64,000 nt of DNA, taken from Helicobacter turcicus. Its GTDB lineage: Bacteria; Campylobacterota; Campylobacteria; Campylobacterales; Helicobacteraceae. Positions within the stretch are counted from its first letter, which is position 1. Every line of letters starts with the position of its first letter. Location: the NCBI RefSeq assembly GCF_019711685.1, contig NZ_JAIGYQ010000007.1, positions 17,589 through 81,588 on the forward strand, read 5' to 3'. A model generated the notes under the pieces. The model did no database searches, was not told the origin of the DNA, and was given only the letters and a program-made list of their open reading frames with translations. The position numbers were made by a program, and so were the translations under genes. Below, in pieces: positions 56,803 to 64,000 of the stretch.

Positions 56803-57639
56803 ATGTCTAAAGCAGCAGTATTTAGTAAATTGACATTTGGAGCATTGCTTCTAGCCGCAGTTTTTAGCGGTTGTGATTCTAAAACAGAATCTAACAAAAG
56901 CGCAGCGACAAATACGCAAAGTGTAGAAAAAGTTATCGTAGGTGCTACTCCAGAACCCCATGCGGTGATTTTAGAGCAAATTAAACCACTTTTAGCAAAA
57001 GATAGTGTAACGCTTGAAATCAAAGAATTTACAGATTATGTAACACCAAATAAATCCTTAGATGATGGCTCACTTAATGCGAACTTTTTCCAACACAAGC
57101 CTTATTTGGATTCCTTTAACAAAGAGCATAAGACAAATTTAGTGAGTGTAGCTGGAATCCATATTGAACCTATGGGCGTGTATTCTAAAAGCATTAAGAG
57201 TTTAGAAGAGTTAAAAGCGGGGGATTTAATTTCTATTCCAAATGACCCAAGTAATGGTGCGCGCGCTCTTAGAATCTTAGAAAAAAATGGGTTAATCAAA
57301 CTAAAAGATGGTGTTGAGCTTGCTAGTGTGCAAGATATTGTAGAAAATCCAAAGGGGCTAGAGTTCAAAGAAATAGATGCTCCGCAACTCGCACGTGCTT
57401 TAGGCGATGTTAGCGCATCTGTGATTAATACAAACTTCGCATTACTTGCAGGGCTTAATCCCCTAAATGATGCAATTGCCATTGAAGATAAGGATTCTCC
57501 TTATGTAAATATCCTTGCTGTAAAAGCAGGTAATGAGAATAACCCAACTATCCAAAAACTTATCAAAGCACTCCAAAGTGAGGAAGTTAGAAAGTTTATT
57601 ATGGACCATTACAAAGGTGCGATTCTTCCAAGCTTCTAA
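56803..57639 (+). CDS. metQ: Methionine-binding lipoprotein
   Basis: This is the periplasmic receptor of MetNIQ. A lipoprotein signal ends at LLAAVFSGC (Cys23-24 region), after which comes a Ser/Asn-rich linker and the NlpA domain starting VIVGATPEPHAVILEQIKPLL, with IPNDPSNGARALRILEKNG and YVNILAVKAGNENNP. Its 278 residues are typical. AAAAGGGAGAAT precedes the ATG. A hairpin terminator follows. Confidence 0.94.
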   Translation: MSKAAVFSKLTFGALLLAAVFSGCDSKTESNKSAATNTQSVEKVIVGATPEPHAVILEQIKPLLAKDSVTLEIKEFTDYVTPNKSLDDGSLNANFFQHKPYLDSFNKEHKTNLVSVAGIHIEPMGVYSKSIKSLEELKAGDLISIPNDPSNGARALRILEKNGLIKLKDGVELASVQDIVENPKGLEFKEIDAPQLARALGDVSASVINTNFALLAGLNPLNDAIAIEDKDSPYVNILAVKAGNENNPTIQKLIKALQSEEVRKFIMDHYKGAILPSF

Positions 57640-57643
57640 GCTT

Positions 57644-57666
57644 AGTCTCCCTTATGGAGGCTTTTT
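57644..57666 (+). terminator. Rho-independent terminator of metNIQ
   Basis: AGTCTCC pairs with GGAGGCT (one G-T) around CTTAT, followed by five T. It starts 5 bases after the metQ stop and also touches the last codon of the opposite type IIG gene. Confidence 0.75.
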
Positions 57667-58516
57667 ACTCCCATAAACTCTTTAGCAATGCAATAGTGTG
57701 GGGTTGTTTGCTATTTAAAACCTTAAAAGATTCTAAAAGATAAAAAAACTCTTCTTTTTCTAGTTTATACACATCACGTGCGATTGTTATGTCAAGTTTA
57801 GCGCGCAAAGTATCATAGGCTTTAGGTGTGGTTGGAATCTCTTTTTGTGGAATCTTAAATTCCTCTTGCAAATCTTTAAAATGCCCCTCTTTGTCGTTAT
57901 AGCATTGCAAAGCTAGGGCATTATGCGCGATTTGTTTAAAGGTCGCATTCTCTAAAATTTCAGAATCGCTAGGTTGAGGTAGGGGGATTCGCTCTAGGTA
58001 AGTCTTACTTACATTGATTTGTATCATTCCTCTTGCGATAAAATCCACTATCAAAGCATTAAAAATCCCTAAGGCAAAGCAGATTCTTAAATGACTTATT
58101 TTTTGATAAGCAATTTGCTTATTTTCTAAAATATATTTTTTGGGAATATGTTGCCACATATTTTCACCACAACCCACCATTTTCGGCAAAAGTGAAAAAA
58201 TGAGAGTGCGCTCATTGGTATCACTTGCAATTTTTCTGTAACCTAATCTTATAAATTTTCTGTCGTATTTGATAAAGGAATCTTCTGCCACCTCTTTGCG
58301 CATTTTGGGATATATAGATTTTAAAAGCTCTTTATATTCTTTATTATCCAGTCCTAAGTCTTGCTTTAGCCGATAGATTTCCTTGCTTCTTAGCCTCTCA
58401 TCAAAAGCCTTAGGGTCTAAAAAATATTGCGCTTCTTTAAAACTTGCATTAAATTGGTGTATCATTTTGCCCTCATAGAGTGGATAGAGTTCCCCCCCCC
58501 CCCCTGTTAAAAGCAT
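57665..58516 (-). CDS. Type IIG restriction-modification enzyme, C-terminal specificity part (out of frame)
   Basis: This frame begins inside the poly-G tract and gives about 270 meaningful residues from GGGELYPLYEGKMIHQFNASF, the typical junction before the target-recognition domain of type IIG enzymes. SDTNERTLIFSLLPKMVGCGENM and LRICFALGIFNALIVDFIAR are also common in this group. The ATG in front of the tract is probably not used. With 12 or 15 G in place of 13 it would continue the upstream frame, so it is the C-terminal part of one enzyme, not a separate gene. Confidence 0.85.
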   Translation of the reverse strand: MLLTGGGGELYPLYEGKMIHQFNASFKEAQYFLDPKAFDERLRSKEIYRLKQDLGLDNKEYKELLKSIYPKMRKEVAEDSFIKYDRKFIRLGYRKIASDTNERTLIFSLLPKMVGCGENMWQHIPKKYILENKQIAYQKISHLRICFALGIFNALIVDFIARGMIQINVSKTYLERIPLPQPSDSEILENATFKQIAHNALALQCYNDKEGHFKDLQEEFKIPQKEIPTTPKAYDTLRAKLDITIARDVYKLEKEEFFYLLESFKVLNSKQPHTIALLKSLWE

Positions 58517-61500
58517 TAGACAATTCTATAAACAAATCTTTATCTTGTGTCATATGTAGTTCATTTCTAAAATCAAGCCATTTTAAATCAAGTGGGGCAA
58601 AAGCACCATAGCATTTAGCTAAAATCTCTAAATCTTTTTTGTCGCGCATTTCTTGGAGGGCTAGTTGATTTGGGCTTAGACGTTTAATCTCTTTTAGGGT
58701 AGTTGGGATAATGTTTGCTTTATCATACACTTCTTCAATGTTTGTTTTATAAAACATTGTTTTTATTGTGTGTGGTTTGGCTGAGAGGCACTCCTTTTGT
58801 TTGTTGAGCCTCTGTTTTTCATGTTGAGGCGAAGCCGAAACATCTCTTTGGCTTTGGGCATTTACCACTTGCATTAAAGCAAATTTGTAGCTTCTATGCA
58901 CATCTTTAAAAATTCCCTTATTGTTTTCAAAACTATAAAAATACATCAGGCTTTTGTTTTCTAAAATTTCTTTTCTTAATGTGTAGCTTCCCTCTTCAAG
59001 CATTAGCGCACTTGGAAGCACATAGTTTAAGGAGGCATTTGCGCTCAAAAGGCTTAAATTCCGCTCTACAAAAAAGCGAAAAAGATTCCCATCGCCACTG
59101 CCTGCATTTAGCGGAAAATGCGCTTTGTAATATTCATTTTGCTTGGTTATAAAGGCTTTTGTTGCTGCATATTCTTTTTGAATATAGGCTTTAGCTAGAA
59201 GATTTTCTTGCACTTCCTTTTTGCCACTATTGCTTAGAGTGCGGTAGTTGCTTATAAATTGTGGAAAAAAGTCGCTATCACTAAATTTTGTCTTATCCCA
59301 TGGCGGATTGCCTATGATGGCTTGGAATCCGATGAAACGAATGCCGTTGTGCCCAGCCTCTGTTTTGCCTGTTGAATTCCCCCCTTTTTGGTGCAAAAGG
59401 TCGTATTGAGGGCTTTTGCCCGAACTATCTCTTTTGGAAGCGTTAAGAGATTCTTCGGCTAAAGCCTCAGAATGACAAGGGGAAGGTTCAGAATAACAAG
59501 AACTCCCCGTAATCTCTGGGAACTCTATCTCATAGTTAAAAAAGCGGAATTCTTTAGCATAAGCTTGGATTGCTTCTTTTAGAGGCAAATATTCTTTTTC
59601 TTCGCTTAAGTTTTCTATATTATCACTTTGTGTGAGCGTTTTTAGAAGTTGCAATTCTTGATTATTCATAAAGCTTTTAGCACTTAGCATATTTAAATAC
59701 AAATTGAGTTTAGAGAGTGTTGGAGTAATCTCCTCTTTATAGAGCCTTTTGCTTTCTTTTATATCTGCTTCTGTGGTGTCTTTGATAGAATCTAATTTAT
59801 TAAAGACTTCTCCTAGGGCTTGAAACTCTTCTAAAAAGCTAGAAATAAACAGATTGCCCCCTTGCTTTTTTTGCAAATCATTAAAATACTTTTTAAATTC
59901 TCCTATGCTCGTGCCAATTAGGGCATTACCGCATTTGATGTGGTGTTCTAAAAAGCTTAGAGGTGTGCCAAAAATAAAGCTATCTATCCAAAGTGAAAGC
60001 TTCGTAAGCTCTATGCTAAAGGGGTTTAAATCCACTCCAAAAATCACGCGCTTTAGCAAAAGCCGCTTTAAAATATCGCTTTCATCGGCTTCATAGCCTT
60101 TGATAAAGGCGCAAATATTACTTTGCACGGCTTGTTTTTCTTCCTCATACACCTTTTTAAGCGCAGGAAAAGCATCAAAATCCTCTTGAATAATTTGCGT
60201 GATTTGGTTTAAGGCTTCTACTAGGAAATGTCCGCTTCCACAGGCATTATCTAAGATTTTAAAATGCAAAATATTGCTAGAATCTAGCTTGTCTTTAAGG
60301 GCGTTTTTTACTAGGAATTTTGTAATAGAATCTGGTGTATAAAAACTTGCGGTGCTTTTGCGTGAATTGCTCGTGTTTTTGAGATAGATTTGTCCCTTTT
60401 TGTAGGTGTCTTGGCGGTGGATTATGGAATCTTTAGCTATTTTTGCATAATCATAGCTATCAAAATAGCCCTCAATGGATTCTAGTTTGCCCTTTTTTGG
60501 TGCATATACGAGGTAGAAAATCTCTTCTTCAGCAATGGCAAAAAAGTAAGAAAGCAACCCCTCATAAATCGTGCCAAGATGCGCCACGTTTAAAGTGCGG
60601 TAATCGCGTCTAAAGAATGTTTGCGTATCTGTGTCTTTAAAATTAAATAAAGAATCTAAAATAAAATATAAAGTTGCATCGTTAAAGATTTTGGGTGCTT
60701 TAAGCAGTGGGGCGTTATTCTCATCAAAAAGTCCGCCATTAAAGATTGGCATATCTAAGTTGGGATTCCCCTCATTATAGATTCTAAAAATACTTTCAAG
60801 CTCGTTTAAGCCGACATAACTTTGGGTTAAATCGTCCTCTTGACTTTTAAGCCTCTCAAGCAAAGCATAAAGGCTAATGCGCTTTTTAAAACTTGAATGC
60901 CTTGAGAGAATCGCGTCAAATTTATCCTCAAAATAGGCGATGAAAAGGAGGCGAAAGATAAAATAAAGCGAGGATTGGTACACATCTTCAAGTTTTGCAT
61001 TAGGATTTTTGTCATAAATGCAAGAGCCGATTTTCTCAAACAAAGAATCCTTGCCATTAATCCCATAAATGAGCGATTGTAAGTCGTCTTCTATGGCGAT
61101 TTTGGCTTGGTTATTTTTGTTAAGAATGTCTGTGATTGTAGTTTGGGATTGCGTATTTTGCGTGAAGTTGTTTGCGTGAAAAATGTGATAAAAATAGTTA
61201 AAGCCCTGCGCGTCATTAGATTCTATAAGTGCTTCAAGATTGATTTCATAAAAGACTTTTTGACTGCTGAGTTTAGAATTATCATAAAAGCGCCAAATCC
61301 TGCCATTTGTAAGGAATCCAAAGTCAAGCTTAAGATTGCTTAAATAACGTAAAAGCTGAAAATGCGGATTGTCTTTGATTTTTTTATTATCCACTTCTAC
61401 ATTGTAGGCTTTGGATTCTAAAATTACTGATATGTGCGCATTGCTTGCTTGTCGCTGCTCTTTTGGGATATTTTGATAAGCTTTTTTAGAATCCAAATTG

Positions 61501-61790
61501 CTAAAAAGCAAGAAGTCGGGCTTTTCTAACTTGCCTTGAATGATTTTTTCATCTTGTCTAATGCTGTGCCAACCTAGAATTCCTAAGACTTTAGCGATAA
61601 AATCATCTTCAAATTGATGTTCGTTTTGCTTTTGGAATGTGGCTTTATTATAAAGGGATTGTATGGATTCTAAGACGTTTTGCGCTTGTGTTTGATGGTT
61701 TGTAAAATCATAAATTTTAGGAAAATCCACTGCTAGAGTGTAGGTGGTGAAGAGGTTGTTGTTAAGAAACTTAAAATTTTCAAATTGCAT
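58473..61790 (-). CDS. Type IIG restriction-modification enzyme, nuclease and methyltransferase part (phase OFF)
   Basis: This frame has 1105 residues. The N-terminal nuclease shows a PD-(D/E)xK pattern (KPDFLLF at 90-96, ESK at 125-127). A helical linker is followed by an N6-adenine methyltransferase: TASFYTPDSITKFLV (480-494), motif I LDNACGSGHF (513-522) and motif IV IGNPPWDKT (826-834). The frame ends seven codons after a 13-G tract. Without the specificity domain the product is probably inactive. Two stretches (about 762-816 and 978-1008) look like translated dispersed repeats inserted in frame. AGGGTAAAT precedes the ATG, and tRNA-Phe lies just upstream. Confidence 0.88.
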   Translation of the reverse strand: MQFENFKFLNNNLFTTYTLAVDFPKIYDFTNHQTQAQNVLESIQSLYNKATFQKQNEHQFEDDFIAKVLGILGWHSIRQDEKIIQGKLEKPDFLLFSNLDSKKAYQNIPKEQRQASNAHISVILESKAYNVEVDNKKIKDNPHFQLLRYLSNLKLDFGFLTNGRIWRFYDNSKLSSQKVFYEINLEALIESNDAQGFNYFYHIFHANNFTQNTQSQTTITDILNKNNQAKIAIEDDLQSLIYGINGKDSLFEKIGSCIYDKNPNAKLEDVYQSSLYFIFRLLFIAYFEDKFDAILSRHSSFKKRISLYALLERLKSQEDDLTQSYVGLNELESIFRIYNEGNPNLDMPIFNGGLFDENNAPLLKAPKIFNDATLYFILDSLFNFKDTDTQTFFRRDYRTLNVAHLGTIYEGLLSYFFAIAEEEIFYLVYAPKKGKLESIEGYFDSYDYAKIAKDSIIHRQDTYKKGQIYLKNTSNSRKSTASFYTPDSITKFLVKNALKDKLDSSNILHFKILDNACGSGHFLVEALNQITQIIQEDFDAFPALKKVYEEEKQAVQSNICAFIKGYEADESDILKRLLLKRVIFGVDLNPFSIELTKLSLWIDSFIFGTPLSFLEHHIKCGNALIGTSIGEFKKYFNDLQKKQGGNLFISSFLEEFQALGEVFNKLDSIKDTTEADIKESKRLYKEEITPTLSKLNLYLNMLSAKSFMNNQELQLLKTLTQSDNIENLSEEKEYLPLKEAIQAYAKEFRFFNYEIEFPEITGSSCYSEPSPCHSEALAEESLNASKRDSSGKSPQYDLLHQKGGNSTGKTEAGHNGIRFIGFQAIIGNPPWDKTKFSDSDFFPQFISNYRTLSNSGKKEVQENLLAKAYIQKEYAATKAFITKQNEYYKAHFPLNAGSGDGNLFRFFVERNLSLLSANASLNYVLPSALMLEEGSYTLRKEILENKSLMYFYSFENNKGIFKDVHRSYKFALMQVVNAQSQRDVSASPQHEKQRLNKQKECLSAKPHTIKTMFYKTNIEEVYDKANIIPTTLKEIKRLSPNQLALQEMRDKKDLEILAKCYGAFAPLDLKWLDFRNELHMTQDKDLFIELSNAFNRGGGGTLSTL
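58492..58504. repeat. Poly-C/G tract of 13, phase-variation switch
   Basis: Thirteen C on the plus strand are 13 G in the coding strand of the type IIG gene. The codons read AGG (GGG)x3 GGA ACT in the upstream frame and stop soon after. Twelve or fifteen G would join the frames through GGG GAA CTC. Tracts of this length slip at high rates in Helicobacter and Campylobacter. Confidence 0.92.
58767..58859. repeat. Probable dispersed-repeat insertion in the type IIG gene (2)
   Basis: The bases read CCTCTGTTTTTCATGTTGAGG with GAAGCCGAAACATCTC, a pattern that, read in frame, gives DVSASPQHEKQR. It looks unlike the enzyme around it and like an interspersed repeat that happens to stay open. Confidence 0.45.
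59343..59507. repeat. Probable dispersed-repeat insertion in the type IIG gene (1)
   Basis: The segment includes GATTCTTCGGCTAAAGCCTC followed by AGAATGACA, a repeat type common in intergenic DNA of Campylobacterota. In frame it reads PCHSEALAEESLNASKRDSS and a Gly/Ser-rich stretch, directly before motif IV of the methyltransferase. Confidence 0.5.
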
Positions 61791-61853
61791 ATTTACCCTA
61801 ATTAAAGTTATTTGTGCTTTTTATTGGCTAATTACAAGGGAGATTAGAATAAG

Positions 61854-61929
61854 TGGTGGCTCGAGGCGGAATCGAACCACCGACACGGAGATTTTCAGTC
61901 TCCTGCTCTACCGACTGAGCTATCGAGCC
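61854..61929 (-). tRNA. tRNA-Phe (anticodon GAA)
   Basis: The minus strand folds as a normal 76-base tRNA: acceptor GGCTCGA with TCGAGCC, D-loop AGCTCAGTCGGTAGAGC, anticodon loop CTGAAAATC (GAA), T-loop GGTTCGATTCC, discriminator A and an encoded CCA. The type IIG gene follows downstream; tRNA-Phe is a common integration neighbour. Confidence 0.97.
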
Positions 61930-61975
61930 TTTTAAAAAAGAGTCGCAATTATAGCATTTAACATTTAATAAAAAC

Positions 61976-62908
61976 TTAAGAACTAGAGCCAAGCTTACGT
62001 AATAGGTAAATCGCATTACCCTTTGTGTTGCGAAATGCTTTGAGATTTTCATATCCATAAAATAGCGCAAGTTTAAAAAATCCCTCTAGGTTATAATCTT
62101 TTGTTTTCTCCACAAAAATCATTCCCCCACCCTCTAGTTTTTTGTGTAAAGATAAAAAGTTTTTTTTCTCGCAATTCTCATCTCTAGCCTTGCTTACTTG
62201 CGCACTATTTAAATGTTCTTTGCTAATGTTTGAAAACCACATTTTTAATAAATGTTTTTCAAAATAGGCTTCTGGGTCAAACGTATAGGGCGCATAATAT
62301 GCCATTTTAACCTTTCTTCCATTTAGCATCGCATCTAAGGCACTTTCGTTATCAAAAAAGTTTGGCACATAATAATGCAAAATTAAAATTTTCATTGGAT
62401 CAACATTAGATAGCACTGCCTTATATGTGCGCAAGACAAGCTCTTTTACATCAAAATATTGAGGAGTAGAGATTGCATTATTTATAACTTGGGGCATTTT
62501 TAATGTTTCAGATACTAAACGTTTAATCCATAAATTTAAAGAATCTCTAGGCGCAGAATCTAAAAATGTTCTAATGCTCATCACTTCATCGTAAGTTTTG
62601 GAATCTAAAAAGCATTTCACGCCACAATCTGGGAAGTTTCGTGTAATTTTAATTTCGGCTAAGCGATTTCTAATCCCAGCAAAACTTGGATAAAAAAACT
62701 CTGATTCAAAATTGATTTTAATCAGCGGATTATCATCGTATATTAGGCATTTGCGCTCATTAATGGCTGCTTCAAAGGCAAAATTTCCCATTGACATATA
62801 AGGCACTAGAATATATTCTCCCTCATGCGTTTGCGACAAAATCACCTTTTCATAAATGCTTAGATAATCCGCATCTGAAACTTCTACTAAGTCTTTTAAC
62901 CCCTGCAT
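61976..62908 (-). CDS. Hypothetical protein, faintly like a DNA-methylase fold
   Basis: This 310-residue protein is unrecognised. No signal peptide is present. Residues about 35-75 (LVPYMSMGNFAFEAAINERK then LIYDDNPLIKI) are arranged like the SAM-binding segment of N4/N6 DNA methylases, but the glycine loop is not conserved and no catalytic (D/N)PPY is seen, so it is at best a degenerate relative. AAGGGG precedes the ATG. It is divergent from panC and sits upstream of tRNA-Phe. Confidence 0.55.
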   Translation of the reverse strand: MQGLKDLVEVSDADYLSIYEKVILSQTHEGEYILVPYMSMGNFAFEAAINERKCLIYDDNPLIKINFESEFFYPSFAGIRNRLAEIKITRNFPDCGVKCFLDSKTYDEVMSIRTFLDSAPRDSLNLWIKRLVSETLKMPQVINNAISTPQYFDVKELVLRTYKAVLSNVDPMKILILHYYVPNFFDNESALDAMLNGRKVKMAYYAPYTFDPEAYFEKHLLKMWFSNISKEHLNSAQVSKARDENCEKKNFLSLHKKLEGGGMIFVEKTKDYNLEGFFKLALFYGYENLKAFRNTKGNAIYLLRKLGSSS

Positions 62909-63024
62909 GCAACCCCTTATTGCTTTTGATACATTTTAGCATATTTTATGCAAAGTTTTATTCATTTTTTAACTTTATGTGCGCATAATTCCCGCCTTTA
63001 TTGCAAATACCAAAAAGGAATCGT

Positions 63025-63870
63025 ATGCAAGTCCTATGCACCACAAAAGAGTTGCGCCATCACATTGCAAACTTTAAGGCTAAAAATCCGAATAAAACTA
63101 TTGGTTTAGTCCCCACAATGGGAGCATTACATAACGGACATTTATCTCTTATTACACAAAGCAAGGAGCAGTGTGATTATACAATTGTGTCCATTTTTGT
63201 TAATCCTACACAATTTGCCCCCAATGAAGACTTTGATAAATATCCTAGAAAACAAGAGGCAGATTTAAATATTTGTCAAAAAGCGGACGTGGATATTGTC
63301 TTTATGCCTGAAATTGCGCAAATGTATCCATTAGATTCCACCTTACAAACTACTTTTAATGCTCCAAAAAATATGGCAAATGTGTTAGAGGGTAAAACAC
63401 GTCCGGGACATTTTGATGGTGTGCTACAAGTCGTGCTAAAACTCTTTAATCTCACACAGCCTACAAAAGCATTTTTTGGGCAAAAGGATGCACAGCAACT
63501 CTTAATTATTCAAAAAATGGTAGAGGATTTGTTTTTGCCTGTTACCATTGTGCCTTGTCCAATCATTCGCACACAAGATGGGTTAGCACTAAGCTCACGT
63601 AATGCGTATTTAAGTGAAAATGGCAAAAGAGAAGCCCTTAAGATCTCTAGCGCATTAAATGCTATCACAAAAGCAATTATGCAGGGCATAAAGGATTCTA
63701 AAAGCCTAGAGAGAATCGCTTTAGAAGTGCTAGAAGGCACAGAAGTAGAGTATTTAGCAATCGTAGATAGAGAACTAGAAGCACTTCAGAGCATTAAAAA
63801 GGATTCCACTTTAGTGCTAATTGTTGCGCGCATAGAGGGTGTGCGATTATTGGATAATCTATGGTTTTAA
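63025..63870 (+). CDS. panC: Pantothenate synthetase
   Basis: PanC joins pantoate and beta-alanine using ATP. The HIGH-like motif LVPTMGALHNGHLSLI, KTRPGHFDGVLQVVLKLFN, FFGQKDAQQLLIIQKMV and LALSSRNAYLS are present. The ATG at 63025 with AAGGAATCGT is preferred over a TTG at 63001, giving 281 residues. The operon neighbour downstream is on the other strand. Confidence 0.95.
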   Translation: MQVLCTTKELRHHIANFKAKNPNKTIGLVPTMGALHNGHLSLITQSKEQCDYTIVSIFVNPTQFAPNEDFDKYPRKQEADLNICQKADVDIVFMPEIAQMYPLDSTLQTTFNAPKNMANVLEGKTRPGHFDGVLQVVLKLFNLTQPTKAFFGQKDAQQLLIIQKMVEDLFLPVTIVPCPIIRTQDGLALSSRNAYLSENGKREALKISSALNAITKAIMQGIKDSKSLERIALEVLEGTEVEYLAIVDRELEALQSIKKDSTLVLIVARIEGVRLLDNLWF

Positions 63871-63890
63871 TAGAATCCAACCCCTAACCC

Positions 63891-64000
63891 CTAAAACTTC
63901 TTCTTATTCACATCTCCTAAAATATCATCAGCAATCTTATTAACTTGTGTAGAAATGGCATTTGTATGGTTTGCAACATTAACATTATCTTGTGTTACAG
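63891..64000 (-). CDS. Methyl-accepting chemotaxis protein, C-terminal end (partial)
   Basis: The minus-strand frame enters from the right edge and stops at 63891. The last residues, NKIADDILGDVNKKKF preceded by a polar helix (VTQDNVNVANHTNAIS), match the end of the signalling helical hairpin of Helicobacter chemoreceptors. The rest lies outside the window. Confidence 0.6.
   Translation of the reverse strand, partial: VTQDNVNVANHTNAISTQVNKIADDILGDVNKKKF

Noticed and set aside
57665..58516. Separate specificity-subunit gene
   Set aside because: It starts inside the poly-G tract, has no ribosome-binding site, and becomes part of the upstream enzyme when one G is removed.

Overview
The window is AT-rich, densely coded and organised like a Helicobacter chromosome (Campylobacterota), most probably an enterohepatic species rather than H. 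pylori. Gene neighbourhoods typical of the genus are present: arsR-arsS-hemB, mobA-flhB opposite moaA, dnaB beside an EI24 membrane protein, aroE beside an SH3 protein, hydD-hydE, carA beside a DUF507 gene and the heptose genes hldD-hldE-gmhA. The metNIQ, glnK-amtB and bioF-bioG-bioC sets point away from H. pylori itself. The species call is inference from gene order and protein likeness; no search was run.

Layout. 1-23.2 kb is mostly housekeeping: the end of a CCA-adding enzyme, ADP-heptose synthesis, an HDOD protein, ispG, a large beta-propeller/helical-repeat protein, gltX, ilvBH-lpxD, two tandem paralogous small basic proteins, a tiny Cys-rich membrane protein, dnaB, gatB, flhB, mobA/moaA, dps (napA), gltS and queF. 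23.2-33.5 kb is an accessory island full of duplications, gene remnants and frameshifts. 33.5-57.7 kb returns to core functions: glnK-amtB, hpf, aroE, purM, ppk, hemB, the arsRS acid-response system, a biotin/carbamoyl-phosphate operon, hydrogenase maturation, ttcA, an MFS exporter, rdgB and a methionine ABC importer. 57.7-61.8 kb holds a type IIG restriction-modification gene beside tRNA-Phe. Its 13-G tract splits it into two frames, so it is phase-variable and OFF as read. The window ends with panC and the tail of a chemotaxis receptor.

The most interesting region is 23.8-32.1 kb. Four copies of one prepeptide family share a nearly invariant leader: a Sec signal peptide followed by a second leader that ends in a bacteriocin-type double-glycine motif (LNDEEMRKVVGG). 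Each copy carries a different Tyr/Asn-rich mature part. The same island encodes a stand-alone C39 (double-glycine) cysteine peptidase with its own signal peptide and no ABC transporter, and an outer-membrane beta-barrel. The simplest reading is a two-step system: Sec export, then periplasmic trimming at GG, then release or assembly at the outer membrane. Its logic resembles the FapD/FapF parts of Pseudomonas functional amyloid export, but the substrates look bacteriocin-like. Two of the four prepeptide copies are damaged. Three prepeptides are followed at once by a partner gene without a signal peptide; these partners include an EF-hand protein and a family with a shared coiled-coil tail.
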